This document shows, piece after piece, positions 1-6,060 of a stretch of DNA of 15,360 nt. Numbering within the stretch: the stretch's first letter is position 1; every line of letters begins with the position of its first letter. Location: NCBI GenBank assembly GCA_002421565.1, contig DIKC01000127.1, positions 1-15,360 of the forward strand, written 5' to 3'. The DNA comes from Desulfobulbaceae bacterium UBA5628 (GTDB lineage: Bacteria; Desulfobacterota; Desulfobulbia; Desulfobulbales; Desulfurivibrionaceae). A program made the position numbers and the translations under genes. Below the pieces are notes generated by a model that was not told the DNA's origin, searched no databases, and saw nothing but the letters and a program-made list of their open reading frames with translations.

Positions 1-395
1 GGCCAGCCCTGGGAGGCGGCCGGCTGGCGGTGATCGTAAATCAGGGGCGGCGGAAAGACCCCCAGGATCGCCAGGGGCTGGTCGTCGGCCGGCAGCAGGG
101 CGGCGAGGCGCGGCTCCAGCAAATAGCCGAATTCATAGGCCAGCCAGCCGGCCAGATAATAACCCTTGGCCAGCCATGCTTCCGCCTGCCGGAAAAATGC
201 GGCCGGGTCAAGGCCGGGATCAAGCCGCAGCTCCGCCACCGGCTGCCGGAAGAGGAAGGAACGATAATTGTCCGGGGTGATCCGGCTGCTCTCCAGCAAA
301 ACAAAGGCTGGTTCCCGGTCAAGGGCGGCGAGCAAATGGCGAAGCTGCCGGTCGCTGAAGGGGCGGCCGGGCGGCGATGGGTTTTTTCCTTGCAT
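1..395 (-). CDS. pabB: Aminodeoxychorismate synthase component I (PabB), N-terminal part, cut by window edge
   Basis: The first 131 residues are visible; the rest lies beyond the left edge. PabB takes chorismate and ammonia to 4-amino-4-deoxychorismate in folate synthesis. The translated N-terminus has the usual layout of the family: a segment reading VLLESSRITPDNYRSFLF, a FRQP region, then GYYLAGWLAYEFGYLLEP, which matches the conserved Y(L)AGxLAYExGYxLEP block of the anthranilate/PabB N-terminal domain. The chorismate-binding catalytic domain is not in the window, so completeness, or a fused aminodeoxychorismate lyase, cannot be judged. The ATG at 395-393 is the first plausible start; no strong ribosome binding site precedes it. 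The gene points away from the CBS-ACT gene at 596. TrpE is the main alternative, but the LAYExGYxLEP block favours PabB. Confidence 0.82.
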   Translation of the reverse strand, partial: MQGKNPSPPGRPFSDRQLRHLLAALDREPAFVLLESSRITPDNYRSFLFRQPVAELRLDPGLDPAAFFRQAEAWLAKGYYLAGWLAYEFGYLLEPRLAALLPADDQPLAILGVFPPPLIYDHRQPAASQGW

Positions 396-459
396 GGCCG
401 TTTTTTAACGGTTTAGCCCATGCCCTGGCAAGGTAAAAATCGGCCCGGCTCACTATCGC

Positions 460-488
460 TTGCGGGAAAAAACGGAATCCTTTATATA
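460..488 (+). promoter_or_regulatory. Possible sigma-70-type promoter for the CBS-ACT gene
   Basis: TTGCGG (460-465) and TATATA (483-488) are separated by 17 bases in an otherwise GC-rich stretch, about 108 bases before the ATG at 596. The -35 match is weak and the -10 match is good. Apart from this, the 200 bases between pabB and the CBS-ACT gene show no further gene. Confidence 0.33.
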
Positions 489-595
489 AATATGAATTGC
501 AAGCGTCGGCCGGACTGGCCGGCGACGGGATACCGGGCGTGGCATCAATGGCTCGCCGTGGTCACGGTGGGATTTGCGGTTTTGAGGAGGAAAAC

Positions 596-1285
596 ATGCT
601 GATTGAAGACTGGATGGCCAAGAATGTTTTGACCGTGGATGAAAACACCTCCCTGATGCGGGCGACCCGGATCATGAAGGAAAACAATATCCGTCGCCTG
701 CCGGTGGTTTCCCACGGCAAGCTGATGGGCATCGTCACCGATCGCGATGTCAAGGACGCCTCGCCGTCCAAGACCGCCTCCCTCGATATTCATGAACTGT
801 ACTATCTTCTTTCGGAAATGAAGGTCAAGGACGTGATGACCGTTTCGCCCCTTACCCTCAAAGGCAAGGACAGCTTGGAGATGGCGGCCCTGATCATGCT
901 GGAGGATAAAATTTCCGGGGTGCCGGTGGTTGACGACAACGGGCATCTGGTGGGGTTGCTCAGCGAGACCGACGTCCTGCGCGGCTTTATCCGCAACACC
1001 GGGATCAAGGACGGCACCCATCTTTATGTCTTTGATCTGCCCGATTCCCCCGGCTCGGTGACCAAGGTGGTGGAGGTGCTGCGCCGTTTTGACTCCCGGG
1101 TAATCAGCGTCCTGACTTCCTTTGAGGATGCCCCGGAAGGGATCAAGCGGGTTTCGATCCGGATCTCGGTGGATGATCCGGCCAAGGGCGAGGCCCTCAA
1201 GCAGGAGTTGAGCGGCAATTTCACCGTGGTCTATCACGGCATCGATAACCTGAAGGATCGGCCGCGCCGAAAAGCCGCTGCCTGA
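596..1285 (+). CDS. CBS-ACT domain protein (AcuB-like)
   Basis: A 229-residue soluble protein. Two CBS motifs form a Bateman module: residues about 1-60 (MLIEDWMAKNVLTV, then NNIRRLPVV and GIVTDRDVK) and about 76-140 (VKDVMTVSPLTL, then KISGVPVVDDNGHLVGLLSETD). An ACT-like domain follows at about 147-215, beginning LYVFDLPDSPGSVTKVVEVL. CBS pairs usually bind adenine nucleotides and ACT domains small metabolites, so a sensing or regulatory role is likely, but the target is unknown. The tail is basic (RPRRKAAA). The ATG at 596 was chosen because GAGGAGG sits 5 bases before it; an open extension back to 497 lacks such a site. It is convergent with the PBP1A gene, with 12 bases between them. Confidence 0.85.
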   Translation: MLIEDWMAKNVLTVDENTSLMRATRIMKENNIRRLPVVSHGKLMGIVTDRDVKDASPSKTASLDIHELYYLLSEMKVKDVMTVSPLTLKGKDSLEMAALIMLEDKISGVPVVDDNGHLVGLLSETDVLRGFIRNTGIKDGTHLYVFDLPDSPGSVTKVVEVLRRFDSRVISVLTSFEDAPEGIKRVSIRISVDDPAKGEALKQELSGNFTVVYHGIDNLKDRPRRKAAA

Positions 1286-1298
1286 AACAGCGCTTTTT
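1270..1298. terminator. Bidirectional hairpin terminator between convergent genes
   Basis: AAAAGCCGCTG (1270-1280) pairs with CAGCGCTTTT (1288-1297), leaving one bulged C and the loop CCTGAAA. It has T residues on the plus-strand 3' side and, by symmetry, on the minus strand. It overlaps the stop of the CBS-ACT gene and abuts the stop of the PBP gene, so one hairpin can serve both. Confidence 0.5.
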
Positions 1299-3367
1299 CA
1301 TTCGCCGGGGGCGGGCGATTCATCTTCCGGCGGCAGGTTGTCGGTGCGGAAGGCCTCCCAGGAGATGATCGCCGGCCGCCGTGACTGATCTGTCCCGGCC
1401 AGCCGATCGCCGCCGGACTCCTCCCAGCTTTCCGCCTCATCCGTTTCCTTGCGATCCAAGGGGTTATAGACCGGCCGCATCACAATCCCTTCCGGCATCG
1501 GGAATTCGCCGGCCGGGTAGCTGCTTTTGGCCTGCCGCATGAAATCCAGCCATATCGGAGCGGCGGCCCGGCCGCCGGTTTCGTTTTTACCCAGCGATCT
1601 TTTCTGATCAAATCCCATCCAGACCCCGGCGGTCAGTTCCGATGTATAGCCGATGAACCAGGCATCCATGTAACGGTCGGTGGTGCCGGTCTTGCCGGCG
1701 GCCGCGATTCCCAAGCCCTTGGCGCTCCGGCCGGTGCCGTCCTCGATCACTCCGGTAAGCAGGCGGGTAAGCTGATAGGCGGTGCGCGGATCCAGAGCCT
1801 GGCGGGGAGCGGCCTTGCTCTGCTCCAGGATTCTCCCCTTGCGATCGGTGATTCTGGTGATGAACTGGGGCGGCCGAAAGGCGCCCTGATTGGCAAAAGC
1901 GGCATAGGCCCCGGTCATCTCCAGCAATGAAACCTCGGAAACCCCAAGAGCCAGGGAAAGGGTGTTGCTCAAGGGGGTGCTGATTCCCAATCGGCGGGCC
2001 AGTTCGAGTACCGGGCTGAGGCCGGTTCCCTGCAAAATCTTGATGGTTACGATATTGCGGGAGTGAACCAGGCCGTCGCGGAGGGTGGTGGGGCCGTAAA
2101 AGCGATTGCTGAAGTTGCGGGGCTGCCACTGGTCGCGGCGGCTGGTGCCTGGCAGGCTGATCGGTTCGTCGATCAGGATGGTGGCCGGGGTCATGCCCTT
2201 TTCCAAGGCAGCGGCGTAGATCAGCGGTTTGAAGGCGGAGCCGGGCTGGCGCCGGGCCTGGGTCGCCCGGTTGAACTGGCTTTCGTTGAAATCCGCCCCG
2301 CCCACCGCCGCCCGCACCATCCCGGTCCGGTTCTCCAGCGCCAACAGGGCCGCCTGGGGCCGCGGGTCGGACGCTTCTTTTGGGTCGCCGGTCTGGCGTT
2401 TTTCCCAGGCCGCGATCCCTTCCCGTACCGCGCTGCTGGCGGCCTGCTGTAATTGCTGGTCAAGAGTGGTGTGAATCCGCAGTCCTCCCCGATAAAGCAT
2501 TTCCCGGCCGTAGCGCTGTTCCGCCTGGTTTTTCACCTGCTGGAGAAAGTATTCGTTTTCCGGGGGGAATTCCTGGGGCGGCCCCCAGATCAAGGGATAG
2601 ACATAGGCCCGGCGGGCGGCGGTGGGGGTGATGTGGCCGTCCTCCGCCATCCGGTTGAGGACGTAAGCCTGCCGCCGTTTGGCCAGGGTGTAATGGCGGA
2701 AGGGGGAGTAGCGGCTGGGGGCCTGGGGGAGGCCGGCCAGCAGCGAAATCTCGGCCAGATTCAGTTCCCTGGCGCTTTTATCGAAATAGGTCTGGGCCGC
2801 CGCCTCCACCCCGTAAGCGCCGCTGCCGAGGTAAATCTGGTTCAGATAAATGTGGATAATCTCGTTTTTGGAAAGCGCCCGGTCGATCCGGTAGGCCAGG
2901 ATCGCTTCCTTGATTTTGCGGGTGTAGGTCTTCTCCCGGCTGAGGAGAAGATCGCGGGCCACCTGCTGGGTGATGGTGCTGCCTCCCTGCCGCCGTTCCC
3001 CGGCCCGCAAATTGCTGACCAGGGCCCGGAACACCGACCACCCGTCCACCCCGAGATGGTCGTAAAAGCGGGCATCCTCGGCCGCGATGAAGGCCTGGGG
3101 AAGGAGCGGCGGTAGTTCGGCCAGGGGCACCACGGTGCGGTTTTCGTCGAAGAGGCGGGCCGCCACCCGGCCGTGGCGGTCGTAAATCATGGTGGTTTCC
3201 GCCGGCCGGTAGCTCTCCAGGGAGGTGATATCGGGAATGTCGAGGGCGATGAAGAGATAGAGGGCGGCGCTGATCAAAACCGTCAGGCCGGCGCTGAGCA
3301 GGAGCAACAGGATCGCCAGGTGGAGGTGATTCCAGGGGCGGGGGCGGCGGGTTGGTTTGGCGGTCAC
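1298..3367 (-). CDS. mrcA: Class A penicillin-binding protein 1A (peptidoglycan glycosyltransferase/transpeptidase)
   Basis: About 689 residues from the proposed GTG start. A short basic N-terminus is followed by one membrane anchor (residues about 14-42), a GT51 glycosyltransferase domain and a penicillin-binding transpeptidase domain. The glycosyltransferase Glu lies in FIAAEDARFYDH (about residue 97), followed by RRQGGSTITQQ and the YLNQIYLGSGAYGVEAAA block. Transpeptidase motifs are SAFK (Ser about 377), SRN (about 436) and KTGTT (about 559). It polymerises lipid II and crosslinks the wall on the periplasmic side of the inner membrane. The frame is open to a TTG at 3514, but a TTGACC-N17-TATTAT promoter lies inside that extension, so a start downstream is preferred; TTG at 3391 is the alternative. 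Ribosome binding sites are weak for all starts. The C-terminus is short and acidic. Confidence 0.9.
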   Translation of the reverse strand: MTAKPTRRPRPWNHLHLAILLLLLSAGLTVLISAALYLFIALDIPDITSLESYRPAETTMIYDRHGRVAARLFDENRTVVPLAELPPLLPQAFIAAEDARFYDHLGVDGWSVFRALVSNLRAGERRQGGSTITQQVARDLLLSREKTYTRKIKEAILAYRIDRALSKNEIIHIYLNQIYLGSGAYGVEAAAQTYFDKSARELNLAEISLLAGLPQAPSRYSPFRHYTLAKRRQAYVLNRMAEDGHITPTAARRAYVYPLIWGPPQEFPPENEYFLQQVKNQAEQRYGREMLYRGGLRIHTTLDQQLQQAASSAVREGIAAWEKRQTGDPKEASDPRPQAALLALENRTGMVRAAVGGADFNESQFNRATQARRQPGSAFKPLIYAAALEKGMTPATILIDEPISLPGTSRRDQWQPRNFSNRFYGPTTLRDGLVHSRNIVTIKILQGTGLSPVLELARRLGISTPLSNTLSLALGVSEVSLLEMTGAYAAFANQGAFRPPQFITRITDRKGRILEQSKAAPRQALDPRTAYQLTRLLTGVIEDGTGRSAKGLGIAAAGKTGTTDRYMDAWFIGYTSELTAGVWMGFDQKRSLGKNETGGRAAAPIWLDFMRQAKSSYPAGEFPMPEGIVMRPVYNPLDRKETDEAESWEESGGDRLAGTDQSRRPAIISWEAFRTDNLPPEDESPAPGE

Positions 3368-3437
3368 CGTATCTTGTTCCGCAATAGTCAAGAGGTCAGG
3401 GGCACGGCCCCGGGGGAAATACCCTGGGACGGCTTGG

Positions 3438-3466
3438 ATAATAGCCTTCCGGGCGGCAAAGGTCAA
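3438..3466 (-). promoter_or_regulatory. Sigma-70-type promoter for the PBP1A gene
   Basis: Read on the minus strand, TTGACC (3466-3461) and TATTAT (3443-3438) are separated by 17 bases. Transcription would start near 3430, about 64 bases before the GTG at 3367. Its position is the main argument against translation starting at 3514. Confidence 0.6.
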
Positions 3467-3487
3467 CTGTGGGGGAGGATTGGCTGG

Positions 3488-3506
3488 TGGGCGCATTTTG
3501 CGTCCA
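3488..3506. repeat. 19-bp palindrome, copy 1 of 4 (imperfect)
   Basis: TGGGCGCATTTTGCGTCCA. It has the same length and layout as the sites at 3525, 9232 and 9445: TGGGCG, seven bases, then CGCCCA. One half carries a single change. It lies upstream of the PBP1A promoter and about 290 bases upstream of the unit-one promoter. Confidence 0.6.
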
Positions 3507-3524
3507 TCAGCCAATGGTTATGAA

Positions 3525-3543
3525 TGGGCGCAAGATGCGCCCA
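3525..3543. repeat. 19-bp palindrome, copy 2 of 4
   Basis: TGGGCGCAAGATGCGCCCA, extended to a nine-base stem by flanking AA and TT (3523-3545, loop AAGAT). There is no T-tract, so it is more likely a protein site or dispersed repeat than a terminator. Confidence 0.65.
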
Positions 3544-3779
3544 TTACTATCGGCGGCCAAGGGGCGGCTGCGGGAAGTTGGGTGAGGGGTGGGCGCTCCG
3601 GCAGTGGCTGGCCAAAAGCGGGCAGCGGTCGTTAATTATTTGGAAATAGTTATATATTTCTCTCTGTCATGGTTCCGCTTAAGGGGATTTTTGGGCTTCC
3701 GCTTTTCGCGTAATTGGCCTTTAAGGTTTTTCGCACAATAATAATTTGAAAAAAATATGCCCGACAGGTGAATAAAAAG

Positions 3780-3808
3780 TTGACAACGATTGTGTCAATT
3801 AATATCAT
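3780..3808 (+). promoter_or_regulatory. Strong sigma-70-type promoter with embedded dyad operator (unit one)
   Basis: A perfect TTGACA (3780-3785), a 17-base spacer and TATCAT (3803-3808). The -35 box is also the left arm of an inverted repeat, TTGACA-N7-TGTCAA (3780-3798). A repressor bound there would block RNA polymerase. The arrangement recalls the HspR operator CTTGAGT-N7-ACTCAAG, and the MerR-like proteins in this locus resemble HspR in their DNA-binding domain. The predicted transcript start is near 3815, leaving a leader of about 230 bases before the first small ORF. Confidence 0.65.
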
Positions 3809-3857
3809 CGGCCCAAAAGTAAGAGGTTGACGTTTTAAGCGTGCGGTTCAGTAAGGG

Positions 3858-3875
3858 CCTTGCGAGGCCGCAAGG
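3858..3875 (+). other. Leader hairpin
   Basis: CCTTGCG-AGGC-CGCAAGG is a perfect seven-base stem with a four-base loop, in the predicted 5' leader about 45 bases after the expected transcript start. There is no T-tract. It may be part of a regulatory RNA fold or a 5' stabiliser. Confidence 0.4.
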
Positions 3876-3905
3876 TCGGCAAGGGCCGGTAAAAGTTCGG
3901 TAAGC

Positions 3906-3916
3906 AAAGGAGGTGA
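3906..3916 (+). promoter_or_regulatory. Perfect extended Shine-Dalgarno element without a normal start codon
   Basis: AAAGGAGGTGA is fully complementary to the usual 16S rRNA 3' end, yet no ATG, GTG or TTG lies at a normal distance downstream; the only GTG overlaps the element itself. The same 11 bases occur at 9658-9668 in the leader of the other NrfD gene. Confidence 0.45.
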
Positions 3917-3940
3917 GCGCGGCAGGATTATCCGTAGCGG

Positions 3941-3992
3941 AAGGGAAATGCGAAAGTTCCCTTTTTCCGAAACCGCCATTTTGGAAAAAGGG
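3941..3992 (+). other. Two mutually exclusive leader hairpins
   Basis: AAGGGAA (3941-3947) can pair with TTCCCTT (3957-3963). Alternatively CCCTTTTTCC (3959-3968) can pair with GGAAAAAGGG (3983-3992), a ten-base stem. The two share 3959-3963 and cannot form together. This is the geometry of a switch or attenuator, although no clear T-tract follows the second stem. Confidence 0.4.
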
Positions 3993-4042
3993 GTGGATCC
4001 GTAAGCCTGGTTGGACAGATCGTTTGATTGAGGAGAAACAAG

Positions 4043-4150
4043 ATGGAAGGATTATTTTTTCTGGTGTTCTGGCTTGGTTGCGCAGTACTCCATACCTTGT
4101 TCGACTTGAAGGTCAAACCCTTGATCCAGGCGCACAAAGAAGAGTGGTAG
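4043..4150 (+). CDS. Small single-span membrane protein of 35 residues, upstream of NrfD A
   Basis: The peptide starts MEGLFFLVFWLGCAVLHTLF and ends in a charged tail, DLKVKPLIQAHKEEW. Residues 4-20 form one hydrophobic span, followed by a positively charged and then mixed C-terminus, as in small accessory subunits of membrane oxidoreductases. The ATG at 4043 is preceded by GAGGAG at 4029-4034. It is the first gene after the unit-one leader and lies 95 bases before NrfD A. It ends at a TAG, after which the same frame stays open until a TGA overlapping the NrfD start. I do not recognise a family. A competing open frame (3913-4233, another phase) has no hydrophobic span and no family look. Confidence 0.5.
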   Translation: MEGLFFLVFWLGCAVLHTLFDLKVKPLIQAHKEEW

Positions 4151-4153
4151 GCT

Positions 4154-4249
4154 TTGACGTGTACTTTGGAGCAAGGTTGGTGTCCGGCCGCCGTTGCGGT
4201 GGTTGCGACGATTATCAAGTTGAAACAAAATAAGGAGTCTGTCCCATGA
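4154..4249 (+). CDS. Possible small membrane peptide overlapping the NrfD A start
   Basis: Directly after the TAG at 4148, the same frame runs to a TGA at 4247-4249 that overlaps the ATG of NrfD A, a pattern typical of translational coupling. The peptide contains CPAAVAVVATIIKLKQN, a short hydrophobic span followed by lysines. Only TTG codons (4154, 4166) could start it, and no clear ribosome binding site is seen. It may be a separate tiny ORF, the second half of a protein split by the TAG, or chance. Confidence is low. Confidence 0.25.
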   Translation: MTCTLEQGWCPAAVAVVATIIKLKQNKESVP

Positions 4250-5436
4250 TGAATCTGATGTCCAGTGTCATTCCCCAGACCGGCCTTGCGGTCCGGTCGT
4301 CCCGTGCCTATAACCTGGCGATCCTGATCAGCGCCCTGCTGGCCGCGACCGGGGTGGCCTTCGGCTTGCACGCCCTCTATGTCGGCCATGAGCATACCTA
4401 CGGGGTAACCCGGGAAGTGCCGTGGGGTTTGCTGATCTCCACCTATGTCTTTTTCGTGGTCACCTCCACCGGCCTTTGCCTGGTCTCGGCCATCGGCCAT
4501 GTTTTTAACATCGAAGCCTTTAAGCCGATTGCCAAGCGGTCGGTCTTTCTGGCCATCGTCACCATCGTGGCCGGCTTTTTCGTAATCGGCTTCGAGATCG
4601 AAAATCCCTGGCGGATGCCGATCTACAACATGCTTTCCCCCAACCCCACCTCCAATATCTGGTGGATGGGCACCCTCTACGGCGCCTACCTCTTCTTTAT
4701 GGTGGTCGAATTCGCTCTCCTCCAGATGGAAAAGCACAAGATCGCCGGGATGTTCGGCCTGGTGGGGGTAATCTCCGGGGTCGCGGCCCACAGCAACTTG
4801 GGAGCGGTATTCGGTCTGTTGAGCAGCCGTGAATTCTGGCATGGCCCCTATATGCCGATCTACTTCATCACCTCGGCGATGATGAGCGGTTGCGCGGCGG
4901 TGATTTTCTTCTTCTGGCTGGCCTACCGGGCTAACGGCTGGGAAATGAGCAAGAAGTTGCAGGATTCCCTGCACAGCGTTGCCAAGCTCGGCGCCACCCT
5001 GATCGCGGTGATCATGTTCTTCACCACCTGGAAGATGATTTCCGGGATCAGCGGTCAGCCCCACGGCAAATATGAGGCGATGATGGCCCTGATCAACGGC
5101 CCCTACTCGGTCAACTTCTGGGTCGGCGAGATCATGCTGGGGATGGTTATTCCCTTTGTCCTGATCCTGATGGCCCGGGGCCGGAGCCTGTCGCTGCTCT
5201 TCGTGGCCGCCGCTTCCTCGGTGGTTGGTATTTTTTTCATGCGTTATGATCTGGTGGTGATCGGCCAGTTGGTCCCCCACTTCCACGGCATGGGCATTAG
5301 CGACCTGCCGGAGCTTTTCTCCTACACCCCGTCCCTGCACGAGGTGATGATCACGGTGGGCGGCCTGGCCCTCGCCGCCATGGGTTTCCTCATGGGTGAA
5401 CGGCTGTTCAAGGGCCATCTGTCCGAGGATCATTAA
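4246..5436 (+). CDS. NrfD/PsrC-family membrane protein A (quinone-interacting subunit)
   Basis: A 396-residue integral membrane protein with about nine to ten hydrophobic helices (near residues 22-45, 60-86, 97-118, 136-160, 167-190, 203-227, 244-264, 290-311, 315-336 and 362-386). This fits the longer NrfD-like subunits (HmcC/DsrP/QrcD type) better than eight-helix PsrC. The family exchanges electrons between the quinone pool and a partner iron-sulfur protein. It is clearly paralogous to NrfD B at 9818: both contain the block NMLSPN(P/L)TSNIWWMGTLY, a STGLCL motif and a RYDLVV segment before the last helix. AAGGAG eight bases upstream supports the ATG at 4246. MerR A follows after 21 bases in the same operon. 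No FeS partner is in this unit; the nearest is at 7749. Confidence 0.8.
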   Translation: MMNLMSSVIPQTGLAVRSSRAYNLAILISALLAATGVAFGLHALYVGHEHTYGVTREVPWGLLISTYVFFVVTSTGLCLVSAIGHVFNIEAFKPIAKRSVFLAIVTIVAGFFVIGFEIENPWRMPIYNMLSPNPTSNIWWMGTLYGAYLFFMVVEFALLQMEKHKIAGMFGLVGVISGVAAHSNLGAVFGLLSSREFWHGPYMPIYFITSAMMSGCAAVIFFFWLAYRANGWEMSKKLQDSLHSVAKLGATLIAVIMFFTTWKMISGISGQPHGKYEAMMALINGPYSVNFWVGEIMLGMVIPFVLILMARGRSLSLLFVAAASSVVGIFFMRYDLVVIGQLVPHFHGMGISDLPELFSYTPSLHEVMITVGGLALAAMGFLMGERLFKGHLSEDH

Positions 5437-5457
5437 TCACCACAAGGAGAAGCTCTT

Positions 5458-5907
5458 ATGGCGGTCAAGAAAAAAACGGCTATCCAGCCTTTGCGCCCGG
5501 ATTTGCCGATCTACCCCATCGGGGTTGCCGCCCGGCTGCTGGATGTCCACCCCCGCACCTTGCGCATTTACGAGGAGGAGGGGTTGATCAACCCCTCTCA
5601 TCGGGGTGCCAGGCGGCTCTTTTCGCCCAACGACATCAAGTGGATCGGATGCTTGCGGTCGATGATCCATGATCAGGGGATCAGTATCCCTGGGATCAAA
5701 AGATTGCTGGCCCTGGCGCCCTGCTGGGAAATCGCCGATTGCCCGGCGGCGGTGCATGAAGAGTGCGCCGCCCGGGTCGATCGGGCCGCTCCCCGGAGTC
5801 TGCGTGTAGCCGGGGACGCAGTGGCGGAAAAAACGGCCAAAGCGGCTGAACGGGCAAAAAAAAACTCCAGCGCCGACCGCGGCCGGAGCAAGGCCGGGCG
5901 CTCATGA
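5458..5907 (+). CDS. MerR/HspR-like transcriptional regulator A with conserved cysteines
   Basis: 149 residues. The N-terminal MerR helix-turn-helix begins IYPIGVAARLLDVHPRTLRIY and continues with a wing, GLINPSHRGARRLFSPNDI; this HPRTLRxYE signature is the HspR-like branch. After the DNA-binding domain come Cys65, Cys89, Cys95 and Cys103. The last three form CX5CX7C, also present in MerR B, which suggests an FeS cluster, metal or disulfide sensor. The C-terminal 45 residues are Ala/Lys/Arg-rich and absent from MerR B. AAGGAG lies eight bases before the ATG. It is co-transcribed with NrfD A and ends before a strong terminator, so autoregulation of its own unit is plausible. A TTGACA-N7-TGTCAA dyad sits at the unit promoter. 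Confidence 0.8.
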   Translation: MAVKKKTAIQPLRPDLPIYPIGVAARLLDVHPRTLRIYEEEGLINPSHRGARRLFSPNDIKWIGCLRSMIHDQGISIPGIKRLLALAPCWEIADCPAAVHEECAARVDRAAPRSLRVAGDAVAEKTAKAAERAKKNSSADRGRSKAGRS

Positions 5908-6013
5908 TCCCGTTTCCGGTAAAGGAAGCGGCGGGCGCCGGCGGTTGCTCACGAGCGGCAGCGGGCTGGGAAGGGTAAAAGCGGCGGGCAATGGTTGCCG
6001 CTGATAAACAAGC

Positions 6014-6053
6014 AAGGCCGGGAAGGGAAGTTATCCCCTTTCCGGCCTTTTTT
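6014..6053 (+). terminator. Rho-independent terminator after MerR A
   Basis: AAGGCCGGGAAGGG (6014-6027) pairs with CCCTTTCCGGCCTT (6036-6049), with one G-T wobble, followed by a run of six T from 6048. The opposite strand also forms the hairpin and lies just beyond the stop of the minus-strand activator at 6061, so it may serve both genes. The 106 bases between the MerR A stop and this site show nothing else. Confidence 0.8.
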
Positions 6054-6060
6054 GTGGCGA

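Noticed and set aside
545..1237. Minus-strand frame opposite the CBS-ACT gene; similar frames opposite 7740-8979 and 9833-10540
   Set aside because: These are mirror frames of clear genes, with His/Gly/Gln-rich products.
3545..3780. Search for a sigma-54 promoter before NrfD A, e.g. near TGGCTGGCC at about 3605
   Set aside because: No site has both GG and GC elements with correct spacing and context; the TTGACA/TATCAT promoter is far better.
3913..4233. Plus-strand 106-codon frame starting at the GTG inside AAAGGAGGTGA
   Set aside because: The start codon overlaps the Shine-Dalgarno element, the composition is not protein-like, and another frame in the same place gives a membrane peptide with a proper ribosome binding site.
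3928..5433. Minus-strand open frame of about 500 codons across NrfD A
   Set aside because: Its product is rich in His, Gln, Gly and Asp with no membrane or domain pattern, as expected opposite a GC-rich membrane-protein gene. The plus-strand NrfD reading is well supported.
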